DNA of 64,000 nt. It comes from Nemophila menziesii. Its lineage: Eukaryota > Streptophyta > Magnoliopsida > Boraginales > Hydrophyllaceae. Under the pieces are notes generated by a model, which saw nothing but the letters and a program-made list of their open reading frames with translations, did not search any database and was not told the origin of the DNA. Positions 9,804 to 23,500 of the stretch are shown here, piece by piece. How positions within the stretch are numbered: the stretch's first letter is position 1; each line of letters begins with the position of its first letter. The position numbers and the translations under genes were made by a program. Location: assembly GCA_029959085.1 (NCBI GenBank), contig JARWIR010000016.1, forward strand, positions 8,415,441 to 8,479,440, in the 5' to 3' direction.

Positions 9804-12800
9804 CGCAAATCAGTTGGAAATGTCAAGGTTTGGGCTCGGATCTGACAGTTCTAACACTTAAGGATACTGTAAGTCAGTACCGTCCCGAGGTAATTTTCCT
9901 ATCCGAAATAAAAAATAAATCTGCCTATGTGAAAAAAATTGCTGATCAAATGAAATATGAGACCACTATATTGATTGACCCTAAAGTGACGAGTGGGGGT
10001 TTGGACTTAATGAATTTACATGAAATTAAAATTGAAATATTAGAAGCTACAGACTTTTATATCCACTATATGAACTACACTGAGGAAAATAAAAAATATT
10101 GCACCACTTATGTGTATATTCCATCTGATGATAACCTAAAAGATGATGTAATAAAATCCATTACTGACTGTAAAAGATTCTACCCGAATCTCCCTTGGAA
10201 CAAGATAGGAGATTTTAATATGTATAGAAGGTCCTATGAGAAACTTGGTGGAAAAGGCCCTAATAAAACTAATATGGAAAGACTTAACAGTTGGCTCAAA
10301 ACATTAAAAATGGAGGATTTACAATCCCAAGGATGTAAATTCACATGGTCTAATAAAAGAAGCTCTGATGAACTTATAAAACAAGTAATAGATAGATGCA
10401 CAATAAATAGAAATGGGAAATAAGCTTCCCAAATGCTTGGGTAGCTATACTTCCTCCCATTGGCTCAGACCACACCATGCTCATACTAATTCAAAAAGAA
10501 AAAGAAATACCTGTCATAAAACAATTCTTATTCTGTAAAACGTGGCTAGATAATAAGGAATGTATTGACCTCATTATAAAAAATTGGATAGATATGGCTG
10601 TAATGAGAGGAAAAGGTATTCACAAGCTAGGAAAAAAACTAAATATACTAGCTGATAAACTGACAATATGGGCAAAGAAACTTGCTAAAGAAAAAAAAGA
10701 ATCTCTGAAAATAGATAACACAAAATTGAAAGAAATGATTAATTCATCTGAACCTATTAATTGGGATGAATACAACTCAATAATTGGTAGAATGGAAAAA
10801 AGGTAGAAAAATGAAGAAATATATTGGAAGTTAAAATCAAGAATTAAATGGTTAACACTTGGAGATAGGAATACCTCCTATTTCCATGCTATAACCAAAG
10901 GAAGGAGGAAAAGAAATAAAATAAAAAGAATCCTTAATGAAAATGATTAATGGGTAGAAACTAAAAGTGGTATGGAGGAAGAAATAAAATCTTACTTTAG
11001 AAATATTTTTAGCTCAAAAGGTCCTAGAGACTTCTCTCCAGTGAATAACACTATTAAAAGTAGTGTAAATAAGGAGGTCAACTTAGACCTAACCATACCT
11101 GTAGACATTAATGAGATCAAGGCAGCCTTATAGGAAATGGGCAATGATAAATCCCCTGGTCCGGATGGTTATCCTGTATATTTCTTTAAAAAACATTGGG
11201 AAATTTTGAAATATGATATACTAAGGTGTATATCTGATTATCTTTGGAATGGCAGTAATCTTTATGAGATAAACAAAACCCTCATAACTCTTATCCCAAA
11301 AATTGACTCACCTGCAAAAATAGCCCATTATAGACCAATAAGTTGTGCTAATGTGATATATAAAATACTTGCAAAATTTTTAGTTAAAAGATTACAAAAG
11401 TATATGAATATGATTGTTAGTGAAAATCAATGCGCTTTTGTACCGGGAAGAGAAATTGCTGAGAACATGCTTATAACACATGAAGTAAGTCATTTCTTAA
11501 AAAAAGAAACAAACTGAAATACATTACATGGCAATTAAAGCTTATATAGCTAAATCCTATGAAAATGTGGAGTGGGACTTCTTAGAAGCAATATTAAAAA
11601 AAATGAATTTTTGCAAAAAATGGATAGAATGGATAATGGGTTGTGTAACATCTGTATCATATTCTATCCTTTTAAATGGACAATAGGTTCAATTAGATAG
11701 ACCTGCTAAAGGCCTAAGGCAGGGTGATCCATTATCACCCTTCCTTTTCTGTCTTGTTACCCAAGGTTTAACCTCATTAATGAATGAAAAGAACTGTCCC
11801 CAATTAAGCCACATCCTATTCGCTGATGATAGCCTATTCGTTATAAGGGCTGAAATGGAGGATGTGGAACACTTTAATAATGTCTTGAATGAATATGGTC
11901 ATGCCTCAGGGCACAACATCAATCTAAACAAAAGTGGGATAGTTTTTTGTAAAAACACCCCAATTGAAAAAAAGTAAAATCATCCTAAACTATTTAAGGA
12001 TGAATAAACTTCCCAATTTGGGTAAATATCTTGGCTTGTCTGCAGATTGGGGAAGATCTAAGATAAGGGCCCTAAACTGGTTAACTGATATAATAAATAA
12101 AAAGGTAGAAAATTGGAACACAATCTATCTATCTGAGGCTGGCAAAGAAACTCTAATTAAATCAGTTATTAGTGTTATTCCCTCATACACAATGGCAGCA
12201 TTTATGCTACCAATTACTATTTGTGAAAGAATAGACTCGGCTATAGCTGCTTTCTGGTGGGACAATAAATTGAAAAAAAAGACAACACTTAATAAAATGG
12301 AATAATATGACAATAAATTAATGCAATGGAGGTATGGGATTTAAAAGCATGAGACTAAAAAATCTCTCTTTACTAGCTTGAAATGCTTGGAAAATAATCA
12401 AAAATCCTAACTCACTTCTAGCGAGAACTCTTAAAGGCCTATATCATAAAAACACTCAATTTATTGAGGCTAAATTAGGCTATAACCCATCATGGGGATG
12501 TAGAAGCCTATTAGAAGGAAAAAAGGTTATTGAAAAAGATTTACAATGGAAAATAGGAAATGGAAAGCTGATAAATATATGGGAACAAAGTTGGATCCCA
12601 GGGATCAAAAGTATAAAAAAACCAATAAATCGCCCCTTAAAAACAGTCTCTGAATTATGTTATGAAAACTCAAATATATGGGATCCTGAAATTATTACTA
12701 GATGGTTTAGTAATAATATGAAACAAAAAATCCTACTTATTAACACTCCTATAACAAAATGTGATGATAATGTATGCTGGGAAATATCAAAAAATGGGGA

Positions 12801-13936
12801 AGTAACCTCAAAAGAGGCTTATGCACATTTGAAATAAATTGAAACAAAAAAGAAGTTGAAAAAAAAGGTGAACAGCCTGGAGGCTCCTATTCAACCCCAA
12901 AGCTTATTTGGAAGGATGTTTGGAGCCTCAAGATACCACCAAAAATTCGAAACTTTATGTGGAAATTAGTAAAAAGGAAAGTACCTACTGAGGATTTCAA
13001 ATATAAAAGAAATTGCGCAAAAGGCCCTCTTTGCAAAATTTGTGGGATAAATGAAGAAACAATAGAACACATGATGTTTAACTGTACATGGGTAAGAGCT
13101 CTATGGCTAACTTCCTCATTACAAATGTTAACTGAGACAAACTATACAATAAGAATGGAAAAATGGTTTATGGACATAAAAATGTTACAGAAACAAAATG
13201 ATATAGGAGGGAGAATCCTCTATGAATTGGGAATTTTCTTATTATGGAAAATATGGAAATCAAGGAACAAATACATATATGAAGGTGTAGTCCCTGACCC
13301 TATTCTAACCCTGAAACATGGGATAAATGCCTATGATGAATATATACTATGTACAACACAAAATTCTGAGGCAAAACAAGGAAAAAGTCAAAGCCTAATA
13401 CATGAACCACATGTATTACAAAGCCGAGAACACTGGGTAAACAATAATGAGGAACAAAACAAAAGCACAGGTAAATGTAAAAGTGATGTGTGGAATACAA
13501 ATATGAATGAAAATACCATAATAGTATATACTGATGCATCTTTTAAAGAAGATTATAAAGCTTCTTCAGCTTATAAATACATGATATAAATGGTAAACTA
13601 ATACATGGTCACACTCAATTCTTTTTGTATAACAGCCCAGTTGAAGCCGAGCTAATTGAAGTATGTAATGGACTGAACTCGGCTGTTAACTTCCATCATG
13701 GGGAGATTAGAGTATTATGTGACAAAAAAACAGTTGTGGAGATGCTCAAAAACACTAAAGCTGCTCCAAATGCTAGGCTCAAGAACTATTTACTAGATGT
13801 TAAACACTTTTGCTGTAATAGAGTAGTATCTTTCTTTTTTATTCGTAGATTAGAAAATACGAGTGCGGATTGGGTCGCAAGGCAACAACTTTATGGTTTA
13901 TTGCCTTGCGATTGGGTGAAAAACCTTCCTAACTAA
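9800..13936 (+). pseudogene. LINE 1 ORF2: endonuclease, reverse transcriptase, RNase H, broken
   Basis: The polyprotein order is clear: an APE-type endonuclease starting ISWKCQGLG (9800) with GDFNMY-type and TWSNKR motifs; a reverse transcriptase with SPGPDGYPV (about 11150), KGLRQGDPLSPFLF (about 11710) and the catalytic FADDS (about 11820); a zf-RVT segment with IPPKIRNFMWKLV and CKICGINEETIEH (about 12930-13080); and an RNase H domain with YTDASFKE (about 13530) and the C-terminal NTSADWVARQQ (about 13857). The reverse-transcriptase position that reads KIDISKAF in LINE 2 reads IKAYIAKSY here, so a catalytic Asp is lost. Multiple stops (for example at 10421 and 10804) and frameshifts make it inactive. 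Confidence 0.9.
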
Positions 13937-14044
13937 CTCGCTAAGTCCTTGCTTAACTCCCCGCCCTCTAGTGGGATTGGGTGAGATTTAATCTGTTTTG
14001 TAATTGACTATTTCTATTTTAATTAAAGTATTTTGACAAAAAAA

Positions 14045-14060
14045 ATCATAAGTGTTGTTC
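14045..14060 (+). repeat. Target-site duplication of LINE 1, right copy
   Basis: ATCATAAGTGTTGTTC directly follows the A tail and matches 7875-7890 with a single A/G difference. Confidence 0.85.
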
Positions 14061-14163
14061 CACACTTGAATAAAAACGTTGTTCTCCCACACTTATTATT
14101 CCTATTACGTGAGTCTTATGTTTTAATTAAAGATTGGAGCCTTCGAGTTATGTACCTTGTTAG

Positions 14164-14345
14164 TAGGGATGTAAACGAGCAGGGCGGAGCCGAATACTAG
14201 ATGTACAAGTTTGTTTGTTTAATTTCTCGAGACGAGGCGAGACAAGCTCAAATTTAAACGAGCCGGGCAGAGCCGGACTCAAATTTATACGACCCGAGCC
14301 GGACTCAAATTTATACGACCCGAGCCCGAGCTTCCAATGATCCTA
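14164..14345 (+). mobile_element. hAT-like terminal sequence (left end of the composite locus)
   Basis: The sequence begins TAGGGATGTAAACGAGC and is rich in GAGCC words, typical of one end of plant hAT-type elements and MITEs. A 26-base unit starting GGACTCAAATTTATACG is repeated in tandem at 14275-14300 and 14301-14326. A related end in the opposite orientation lies at 48425-48585. The eight bases outside each end (CTTGTTAG at 14156-14163, GTTGTTAT at 48586-48593) agree at six positions. The two halves could be one element split by the 34 kb between them. Confidence 0.45.
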
Positions 14346-15284
14346 ATCAGAAATGTTACAACTTGTTTGTTTAACTTATAGAACAATCACTTTTAGTTGT
14401 TTTTTATGGTTAAAATGGGACTTTCATGAACGACTGGTATTTGATGGAGGGTTTGGTATGAAAATATGAAACATAACATTAATGAAAAAATAAATGTCTA
14501 AAGAAATTAAAACTGAGAAAACTACTTTTAAAGGCCCAAGTACTACAAAGACTTATTCTATAAATCCTGGTTCAGATAAACTTCTTTTTAAGGCCCCAAT
14601 TCACTGTTGTAGTCAGATTCCAAATATAGTAGAGTTATATTGCGATTTTGTAGGCACTAATATTGTTGGACGTGTAGAGTTAGTAACAGAAAATTAAGTC
14701 CCATCATTTGCAGACTCATTAATGCGTCTTACACCATGTACATGCTTCTCTATCATACAATCATACTTTACAAAGAGTAGCTATCAGACACAAAATATTA
14801 TTATAAATTTTTTCTTAATTCAAATTTGAATTCATTCATCTACACGCTAGCTGTAAAAACATCTTAGAAGACTGCCATCAAGATAATATCCTCTTCTAAA
14901 ACGGTACGGCGCCCTTATATTTTTTGATTTGTTTTGCATATAATCATAATTCTAATTTTTTTCCAATATATGTCTCTAATGTTCGAAGTTTTAAATCAGT
15001 AATTAAAATTAGTATTTGATTTTTATTGTTGTAGAGTAAATCCCTATTGATGTAGCTTCACCTAACAAAACAACCTGATCGGGTATATACACATATATGT
15101 TATGTGAAAAGTGATGGTTAATGTTATTGGGTATATATACATAACTTGTTTTATTTCAACCCATAGTTTGTGTATATTGATTTGTAAATGGTAAGATTAT
15201 GTGGAAAATGTTCTTTGAACCCACATAACTCTATGTGTTTTGTTTATATAGTACTCATTTACATATGATGTTCTTGACATGCAG
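14346..15284. other. Stretch upstream of the MULE transposase
   Basis: The only open frame is 67 codons (14494-14697, MSKEIKTEKTTF...), with no family I recognise. It is Lys/Thr/Ser-rich, and I give it little weight as a gene. GGCCCAAG and GGCCCCAA words (about 14533, 14593) resemble plant promoter site II elements. The region may hold the 5' terminus, promoter and 5' leader of the MULE transposase, whose first visible splice acceptor is at 15284. I could not define a terminal inverted repeat. Confidence 0.35.
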
Positions 15285-15291
15285 ATTTATA

Positions 15292-17481
15292 ATGGACACA
15301 TGTGTTTTCATTTTCAAACATGCTCAAGACAAGTATATGGCTCCAGCTAATATGTTTGATTGTTTCTCCTCACTAGTTTTATACGTTTTGAATAAATGGA
15401 AACATTTAGATGAAGCCTCTGTTGTTTACCATTATTCGATTGGTGACCATTTCAATTGCAAATTTGATTCACAAGTAGACTTCTCAGGATTAGTATGGCT
15501 TATAAAGCGTGATTTTGTCACACACGTAGAGATATTGGTTGAGGGACAAATAATTGGTTTTATGCGAAACAACATAGTTGCACCTGTTCAAAATGTTAAT
15601 AGTGAAGTAGTTGGGATGGATGTTGCAGACATAGAACCTTCATTCTTTGTCCATAGGGAGAAAATTTTGCTTAGTCGTGATTGGCCTAACGCCCTAGGAG
15701 ATGTTGGAACGTGTTTTAAAGGCGGGTTCACTGAACTTCAAAATTCAATATGCAAATACCAATGCGAAACTGGTTTTCGCACCAAACCAACGCACAATAA
15801 TAATACTAAATACGGAGCATGTTGCTTGTATCGTAAAAAGACCGGTTGCCGCTGGTGGATTTTTGCATCAATTTCTTCAAAGGATGACCTATTGTATATC
15901 AAGACCTTTTACAACATTCATTCATGTATGACACCGGACCGTAGAATGATCAACATTTGCATGACTCTAGGGTTATTCAAAGATTTGATTATAGACGAAG
16001 CACGATCTCGTCTAGACATGAAGCCTAAAGATATTATTCACAGATTACGCGAGAGTTATGGGTTCACAATAGATTACAAGAGAGCGTATGATGCATTGAA
16101 TAGTGCTAAGATTAATATTAATGGAGACCCGGGGAAATCTTATCAGGGGATCGAGGAGTATTTTCAGAAATTAAAGATATCAGATCCTACAGGGTCAGTG
16201 TTACTGGAGACTGATCCAATTCATGGTACATTTGAACGTCCACATTTTGCTTTCGGTGCATCATTAGATGCGTTTCGGGCATGCAGGCCAATGCTTTTTT
16301 TGGACGGGACATTCTTGAAGAAAAAGTACAAGGGCACACTTCTTACAGCTGTAGCGAAGGATGGAAACAACGGTTAGTATACTAAATCCAAAGTTTTGTT
16401 TATTTTTTAAATATTATTCTTTAACTTGCAAAACATTTGTGTATGTAGCGCTTGTGCCTGTTGCATTTGCTATTGTACGGGCCGAAGACAATGAGAATTG
16501 GGTTGCGTTCATGAACTTCCTCCGTCCTCTTGTTATTGGTAGGGATCTTGTCTTTATATCCGATAGACACCCTGGTCTTATAAATGGGGTTAGGAATATT
16601 TTTCCGGAATACCATCATTCTTTTTGTTTTCGTCACATCAAAGGGAATTTGATTTCTAAGTTATAAGGCAATGATAGGCGTTCTGCTTTACGTTCCTTTG
16701 AGCATTTGACTAAAGCTCCTAATGTAGAGTTGTTTGATTTTTATTTGGCCGAGTTCTTGAAGTTTGGTGGGTAGAATGTAGTTAGTTCTTAGAGACCCTA
16801 CCCTTTAAGAATTTCACTAATGCCTACTTTCCTGGTTATCGATACGGGGAGTTTACATCAAATGCGGCGGAATCATTCAATAACCAGATTTTAAAATTGC
16901 GGGATCTCCCGGTAGCGCAGTTCATAGACAAGATAAGACTCATGATGATGACTAACATTTACAAGAAAGTAGTATTGTGTGAGTCTTGGACAACTATATT
17001 AGTACCCCATAGACAGATTGAATATAACGAAAAGTACCAACTTTCCCGCACTTGGGAAGTTTCACAGTCATCTCCACATGTCTTCGAGGTGATGTGTGAT
17101 CCAAGCATGATAGTTGATATATCTAAAAGGATATGTTCATGTGGGAAGTGGGGAATAGACGGGTTTCCATGCGAACACGCAGTCCGAGCTTTGTCTTATG
17201 CTAGGCCCGACACGAAATACGAATATGTTGAGTGTTTCTTCCATGTTTCAAAGGTTAGAGAGGTATATGAAAGCAAAATCCCAGCACTATCTACTTTTTG
17301 TATCCAGCCGGAAGAAAATAACGAAAACCATATATTGCCACCTATTTACAAAATACCACCTGGTAGACCACAAAGTAAGCGTAAGTTATCTCAACTTGAA
17401 CTGCTTAGGCCTAAGATACGATGTGGAAGATGCAACTTGCTAGGTTTCCACAACAAGAAAACATGTACATCTAATTTGTGA
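15292..17481 (+). pseudogene. Mutator-like (MULE) transposase, broken
   Basis: A MuDR-type DDE transposase, which would cut and paste the element. An acceptor TGCAG at 15281-15284 precedes the likely start ATG at 15292. The N-terminal part (to about residue 100) looks like the usual PB1-like region, followed by the zinc-binding, DNA-binding part with CRWWIFA. Catalytic residues are visible: D in LDGTF (16303), D in SDRHPG (16562) and E in AAESFN (16870). A CFRH motif follows the second D. A 76-base intron (16373-16448) splits the gene. After E come a SWIM finger, CSCGKWGIDGFPCEH (about 17130-17175), and a C-terminal CCHC knuckle, CGRCNLLGFHNKKTC. In-frame stops at 16664 (TAA) and 16772 (TAG) plus a frameshift just after make it inactive. 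Confidence 0.9.
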
Positions 17482-17579
17482 TATTTAACTTCATGACAAA
17501 CTTGTTTTTATTGACAATGAAACTTTTTATTATGTAACTCTTTTTTGATTGATGTTATTCGAATATGTGGTGTTATTAT

Positions 17580-20500
17580 TAATATGGAGTTTTTTTTTAT
17601 GGGTATGATATTCACTTCTCCAATATGATTGGGTATATGTCCAACTACATCACCATGTATGTTATACACTATTAAAGCTTACTATTTGCGTGTGTATATG
17701 TACATCATCGCGATTGGGTATATGTCAACCAAACTAATCTCCCACGATGAGTTATTTTTATATAATGATAAACATGTGCCTTATAATAAAAAGTGTATGT
17801 ATATATAATACACACATGGGCGAAGTTTTATTGAGTATACAATCATTTGTTAACTTCATGTTTATATTATGATAGAGGCCCATTCAACCTGTATTGGTAT
17901 ATGTACATCAACACCATCATATCTTGTATACATTAATAAGATTCTCATTGTTCGTAGTTATATGTCCGTTATCATGATTTTCGACTCGAATTTTACTCAT
18001 TCATCCATTATGGATGGGTATATGTGAAGCATCTTTATTATATTTGTTATACTAGGTGTGTGAATCCATAAATGATGTTGACGCACTTATACCCAGACTC
18101 ACTAAAAATTTAAATTATCCTTCAATAAAAACCGTCCTTCCTGATTATACCAAGCTACAGTCGCGTATTACGATATTCATCCATTCATTAAGTCTGGGTA
18201 TACATCCATCTGCATCAGTTTACCTGTTATACAAGATGTGTGAATACAGAAACGAAATATTTATATTTAGTTAACCATCTTTCAATGACATTTGTCATAT
18301 ATACATCTACAACATACTTTCAGAACAAATTCCTTATTGTATCGATTCATTCAATATTTAGATATGCTTCTGTATATCCAAATTATAAGTTGTATGCATA
18401 CATAACGGATAGATGTTTATTTATTATTCCAGCATTTAATGTCATTGACCATATGTCCGTTAATAAAACCACTTGCGAACAACATGGGTTTATTTTGGTA
18501 TTCATGCATCCGTCGTGACTGGGTTGGGTATAAGTCCGTCACTACTATCATATATGGTATGTATTGTTAATATTTTATACTTGTCTAGGTTTATGGCCAC
18601 CATCATCAAAATTATGTAATGTTTATCGATTCACGTCGATTAATACACCTTAATATCTACAAATTGGCTACATTACAAAAATCGAGATGAATCAAATTGG
18701 TATAAGTTTGTGTACGTCATCAGCCATTGTATACAGTGTTAAAAGATATGAGGATAATGATGGACATATGCCCATAAACAATGAAAATCTTAATAACGTA
18801 AACAAAATATTATGATGATGGACATATACCCATACACCTTGAATGGGCGAATACCAAAATATAACCATGTAGTTACTAAATGATTTTATTGATGTACATA
18901 TGCCCAAAACCATTGCATGATAGTCTACTAAATAAAACACCTATCATTTGGGTATTCATATAACATACACTATTATTATAGTACAAAAGTTTACTTAACC
19001 ATCATCCAATGTAACTGGGTGAATGTCCATCAATAACATCATATGTGGACTACATGGGGGTATTTTTATATTCATTTAATCAGGAAAAATTGTCGATACT
19101 GGCATAATTCAATGTGATTGGGCATATGTACATCAACGACATCAAAAATTTACGCAGTATTAAATTTTTTTTGCCGCGTAGGTATATGTCCACCATCATC
19201 ATATTATGCACGAAGCCGACTTTATGTAAAGTTTATCAAATTGTAAATGTTTTTTTTTCATATTCCATTTTTGGTAGGCGTATGTCAATCAACACTACAT
19301 TGGTGTGTTATTATATTCATTCATTCATTTAAGCTGTGTATAAGTCCATCAGCATCATTATATGTGTTATACCAGCTTTATGAATACATAAATGATAGAG
19401 GTTTGTTTATTATCAAAGCTATTAATGTCATTGGGAATACGTCAGTTAATACTACCACTTACGAACCAAATGGTTGTAATCGGGTATTCATGCATTCGTC
19501 ATGAATGGGTATTACTCCATCAATATTATCATATATTGTATATATTATTAAAATTTTCTATTGGTGTAGGCATATGGCCATCTTCATCAATATTATGTAA
19601 TGTTCAATGCTCCTCGTCGAGGAAGACACGTTGATTACTAACAATTGGCAACATTAAATAAATAAAAGAAGGATCCATTTGTATATGTTTTCTTCGTCGG
19701 GTGTCTTCGCATATTATTGGTCACATGTCTTTCAACACAATCATCAGTTACGCAGTTCTATTATGATATTCATTCATTCATTATGCTTGGGTATAAGTCC
19801 GGCAACATCAACAGTTATTGTACACAATGTTAAAAGATATGAAGATGATGATGGGCATATAACCAAGAACAATGAAATGCTTAACATTGTATACCAAAAA
19901 TTAGGATGATGGTGGACATATACCCATACACGTTGAATGTGCGAATATCAGATTATACTACTACAATTTATTTAACCATCATCCAATGTCACTGGACGTA
20001 TGTCCATCAATAACATCATTTGTGAACTACATGGGGGTATTTTTATATTCATGCATGCATAAAAAGATGTTGATCCTGCCATAAGTCAATGATATTGGGC
20101 ATATGTCCAGCAACACCATAAAAAATGTACGCATTAGTAAAAGTTCATGCTTTTTGGGTATATGTCCATCATCATCATCGTATGCACGGAGCTGACTTTA
20201 TGTAAAGTTTATCATATTGTAAATGTTTTTTTACCATCTTTTATTTTTGGTAGGCGTATGTCAATCAACACGATCCCTTGTGCAATACATTGGTATATTA
20301 TTATATTCATTCATTCATTAAGGCTGGGTATTAGTCCATCAACATCCGTATATATGATATACCAGATGTATGAATACATAAAGGACATATGAATACATAA
20401 TTTCGTTGGGCATATGTTAGTGAATAAAACCACTTGCGAACAAAATCGGTGTATTTCGGTATTCACGCATTTGTCATGACTGTGTATTAATCCATCACTA

Positions 20501-23500
20501 TTATTAAAATATTCTATTTGTGTATGTAAATGGCTAGCATCATGAAAATTATGTTATGTTTAGCGAATCTCGTCGAGGAAGACACGTTATTTACTACAAA
20601 TTGCCAACATTTAAAAAAAATTGATGGATTAATGTATAGATATTTTCTTAGTCTGCCGTCTTCGCATATTATTGGTCATATGTGTTTCAACACATACATC
20701 AATTAAGCAAGTATAACATGATATTCATTCATTCATTATGGTTGGGTATAAGTCCGTCAACAGCATCAACTTATGTATACAATGTTAAAAGATATGAAGA
20801 TTATGATGGACATATAACCAATAACGAGGAAAAGCCTATTATTGTATACATAAAATGATGAGGTTAATGAACATATACCCATACACGTTTAATGTACGAA
20901 TATCAAAATATACTACAAATGTATATTTAACCATCGTCCAATGTTACTAGATGTATATCCATCAATAACATCATTTGTGAAATACGTGGTGGTATTTTTT
21001 ATTCATTCATTCATAAAAAGTTGTTGATTCTGCCATAATTCAATGTGGTTGGGCATATATCCATCAACACCATCATTGGCGTACGCATTAGTAAAAGATT
21101 CTTGCCGTGTGGGTATATGTCCATCATCATCATCGTATGAACGAATTTGACTGTATGCAAAGTTTATCAAATTGTAAATGTTTTTTTTTCCATCTTCCAT
21201 TTTTGGCAGTCGTATGTCAATCAACACGATCACTTGTGCACTACGGTGGTTTATTATTATATTCACTCATTCATTATGCAAGTTGTATGATTACATAAAC
21301 GATATATGTTTGTTTATTGTCCCAACCTTTAATGTAATTGTGCATATGTCAGTGAATAATATCCATGGCGAACAAAATGGGGGTACTTGGGTATTCATGA
21401 ATTCGGCATGACTGTGTATTAATCCATCCCTATTATCATATATGGTATATATTATTAAAAAAATTTGTTGGTTTAGGTAGATGTCCATCATCAGAAAATG
21501 ATGATTGGGCATATGTCCAGCAACACCATCCTAAGTGTACGCATTATTAGAAGTTTATTGCTGTGTGGGTATATGTCCATCATTATCATCGTATGCGCGA
21601 AGCTGACTTTATGTAAAGTTTATCAAATTATAAATTTTTATTTTACCATCTTCCATTTTTGGTAGGCGTATGTCAATCAACACGAGCCCTCTTGCAATAA
21701 ATTGGTGTATTATTATATTCATTTATTCATTAAGGTTGGTTATAAGTCCAACAACATCATTATATATGATATAACAGCTGTATGAATACATAAAGGGTAT
21801 ATGTTTGTTTATTATTGCAGCATTTAACGTCCTTCGGCATATGTCAGTGAATAAAACTACATGCGAACAAAATGGGTGTATTTGGGTATTCACGCATTTG
21901 TCATGACTGTGTATAAATCCATCATTATTTTCATATATTGTATATATTATTAAAATATTCTATTGGTGTAGGTATATGCCAATCATCAACACAAACATCA
22001 ATGAAGCGAGTATCTTATGATATTCATTCGTTCATTAGGGTTGGGTATAAGTCCATCAACATCATCATCTATTGTATAAAATGTTAAAAGATATGAAGAT
22101 GATGATTGACATATTACCAAGATCAACGAAAAGCTTAATATTGTGTAAAAAAATGATTACGGTGATAGACATATACCCAGACACGTTGAAGGTGCGAATA
22201 TCAAAATATATTACAACTGTTTTTTTTACCATCATCCAATGGTACTAGGCGTATATCCATCAATAACATCTTTTGTGAACTACGTGGTGGTATTTTCATA
22301 TTCATGCATTCATAAAAAGTTATTGAATCTTCCATAATCAATGTTATTGGGCATATGTCCATCAACACCATCAGAAGTGTACGCATTAGTAAAAGTTTCT
22401 TGCCGTGTGGGTATATGTCCATCATCATCATCGTATGAACGAAGTTGACTTTATGCAACGTTTATCCAGCTATAAGTATTTTTTTTCAACTTCCATTGTT
22501 GTTAGGCTTATGTCAATCAACACGATCACTTGTGCAGTACAGTGGTTTATTAATATATTCATTCATTCAGTAATGCTGGGTATAGGTCCATCAGAATCGT
22601 TATTTATGTTATGCAAGCTGTTTGATTACATAAAGGATATATGTTTGTTTATTGTCACAACCTTTAAAGTCATTGTGCATATGTCAGTGAATAATACCAC
22701 TGGCGAACAAAATGGGGGTAGTTGGGTATTCATGCATTCGGCATGACTGGGTATTAATCCATCCCTGTTATCATATATCGTATGTATTATTAAAATATTC
22801 TGTTGGTGTAGATAAATATCCATCATCAGAAAACGATGATAATGATGGACATATACCCATACACATTGAATGTGCGAATATCAAAATATAACACAAACGT
22901 TTATCCATCATCCAATGTCACTGGGAGTATATCCATCAATAACATCATTTGTGACCTACATGGTGGTATTTTTATATTCATTCATTCATAAAAAGTTGTT
23001 GATTCGGCCATAATTCAATGTGATTAGGCATATGTCCATCAACACCATCAAACGTGTACGCATTTTTAAAAGTATCTTTCCATGTGGGTATATGTCCATC
23101 ATCATCATTGTATGCACGTATCTGGCTTTATGTAAAGTTTTTCAAATAGTAAATATTTTTTTTCCATCTCCCATTTTCGGTAGGAGTATGTCAATCAACA
23201 CGATGTCTTGTGCAATAAATTGGTGTGTTATTATAGTCTTTCATTCATTAAGGCTGGGTATATGTCAATCAAATATATGTTATGCAAGGTGTAAGAATAC
23301 GTAAAGGATAGATGTTTGTTTACTGTCCCAGCCTGAAATGTCATTGTGCATATGTCGGTGAATAATACAACTGGTGTACAAAATAGGTGAATTTTGTTAT
23401 TCACGCAGTCGTCATTCACATATTATTGGTAATATGTCTTTCTACACCATCATCATTTCGGTTGTTCTGGTATGATATTCAATCAGTCATTGGGCATGTC

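Larger units (their letters stand above)
7891..14045 (+). mobile_element. L1-type LINE with RNase H, decayed (LINE 1)
   Basis: A 6.2 kb non-LTR retrotransposon with a C-rich 5' leader, ORF1, ORF2 and a short A-run tail after TTTTGAC (A-run 14038-14045). It is flanked by a 15-16 bp target duplication with one mismatch, so it appears full-length. Both ORFs carry many stops and frameshifts. It is closely similar in gene content and in its 3' end to LINE 2 at 48719-54807, so both belong to one family, and this copy is the older. Confidence 0.9.

Noticed and set aside
14494..14697. 67-codon frame as a host gene
   Set aside because: No recognised domain, no support from splice or promoter signals; kept only as a remark in the upstream region.
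15044..15170. GGGTATATACACATATATG words upstream of the transposase as the first array motif copies
   Set aside because: They lack the GTCCA half of the motif and are not repeated in units; too weak to claim.
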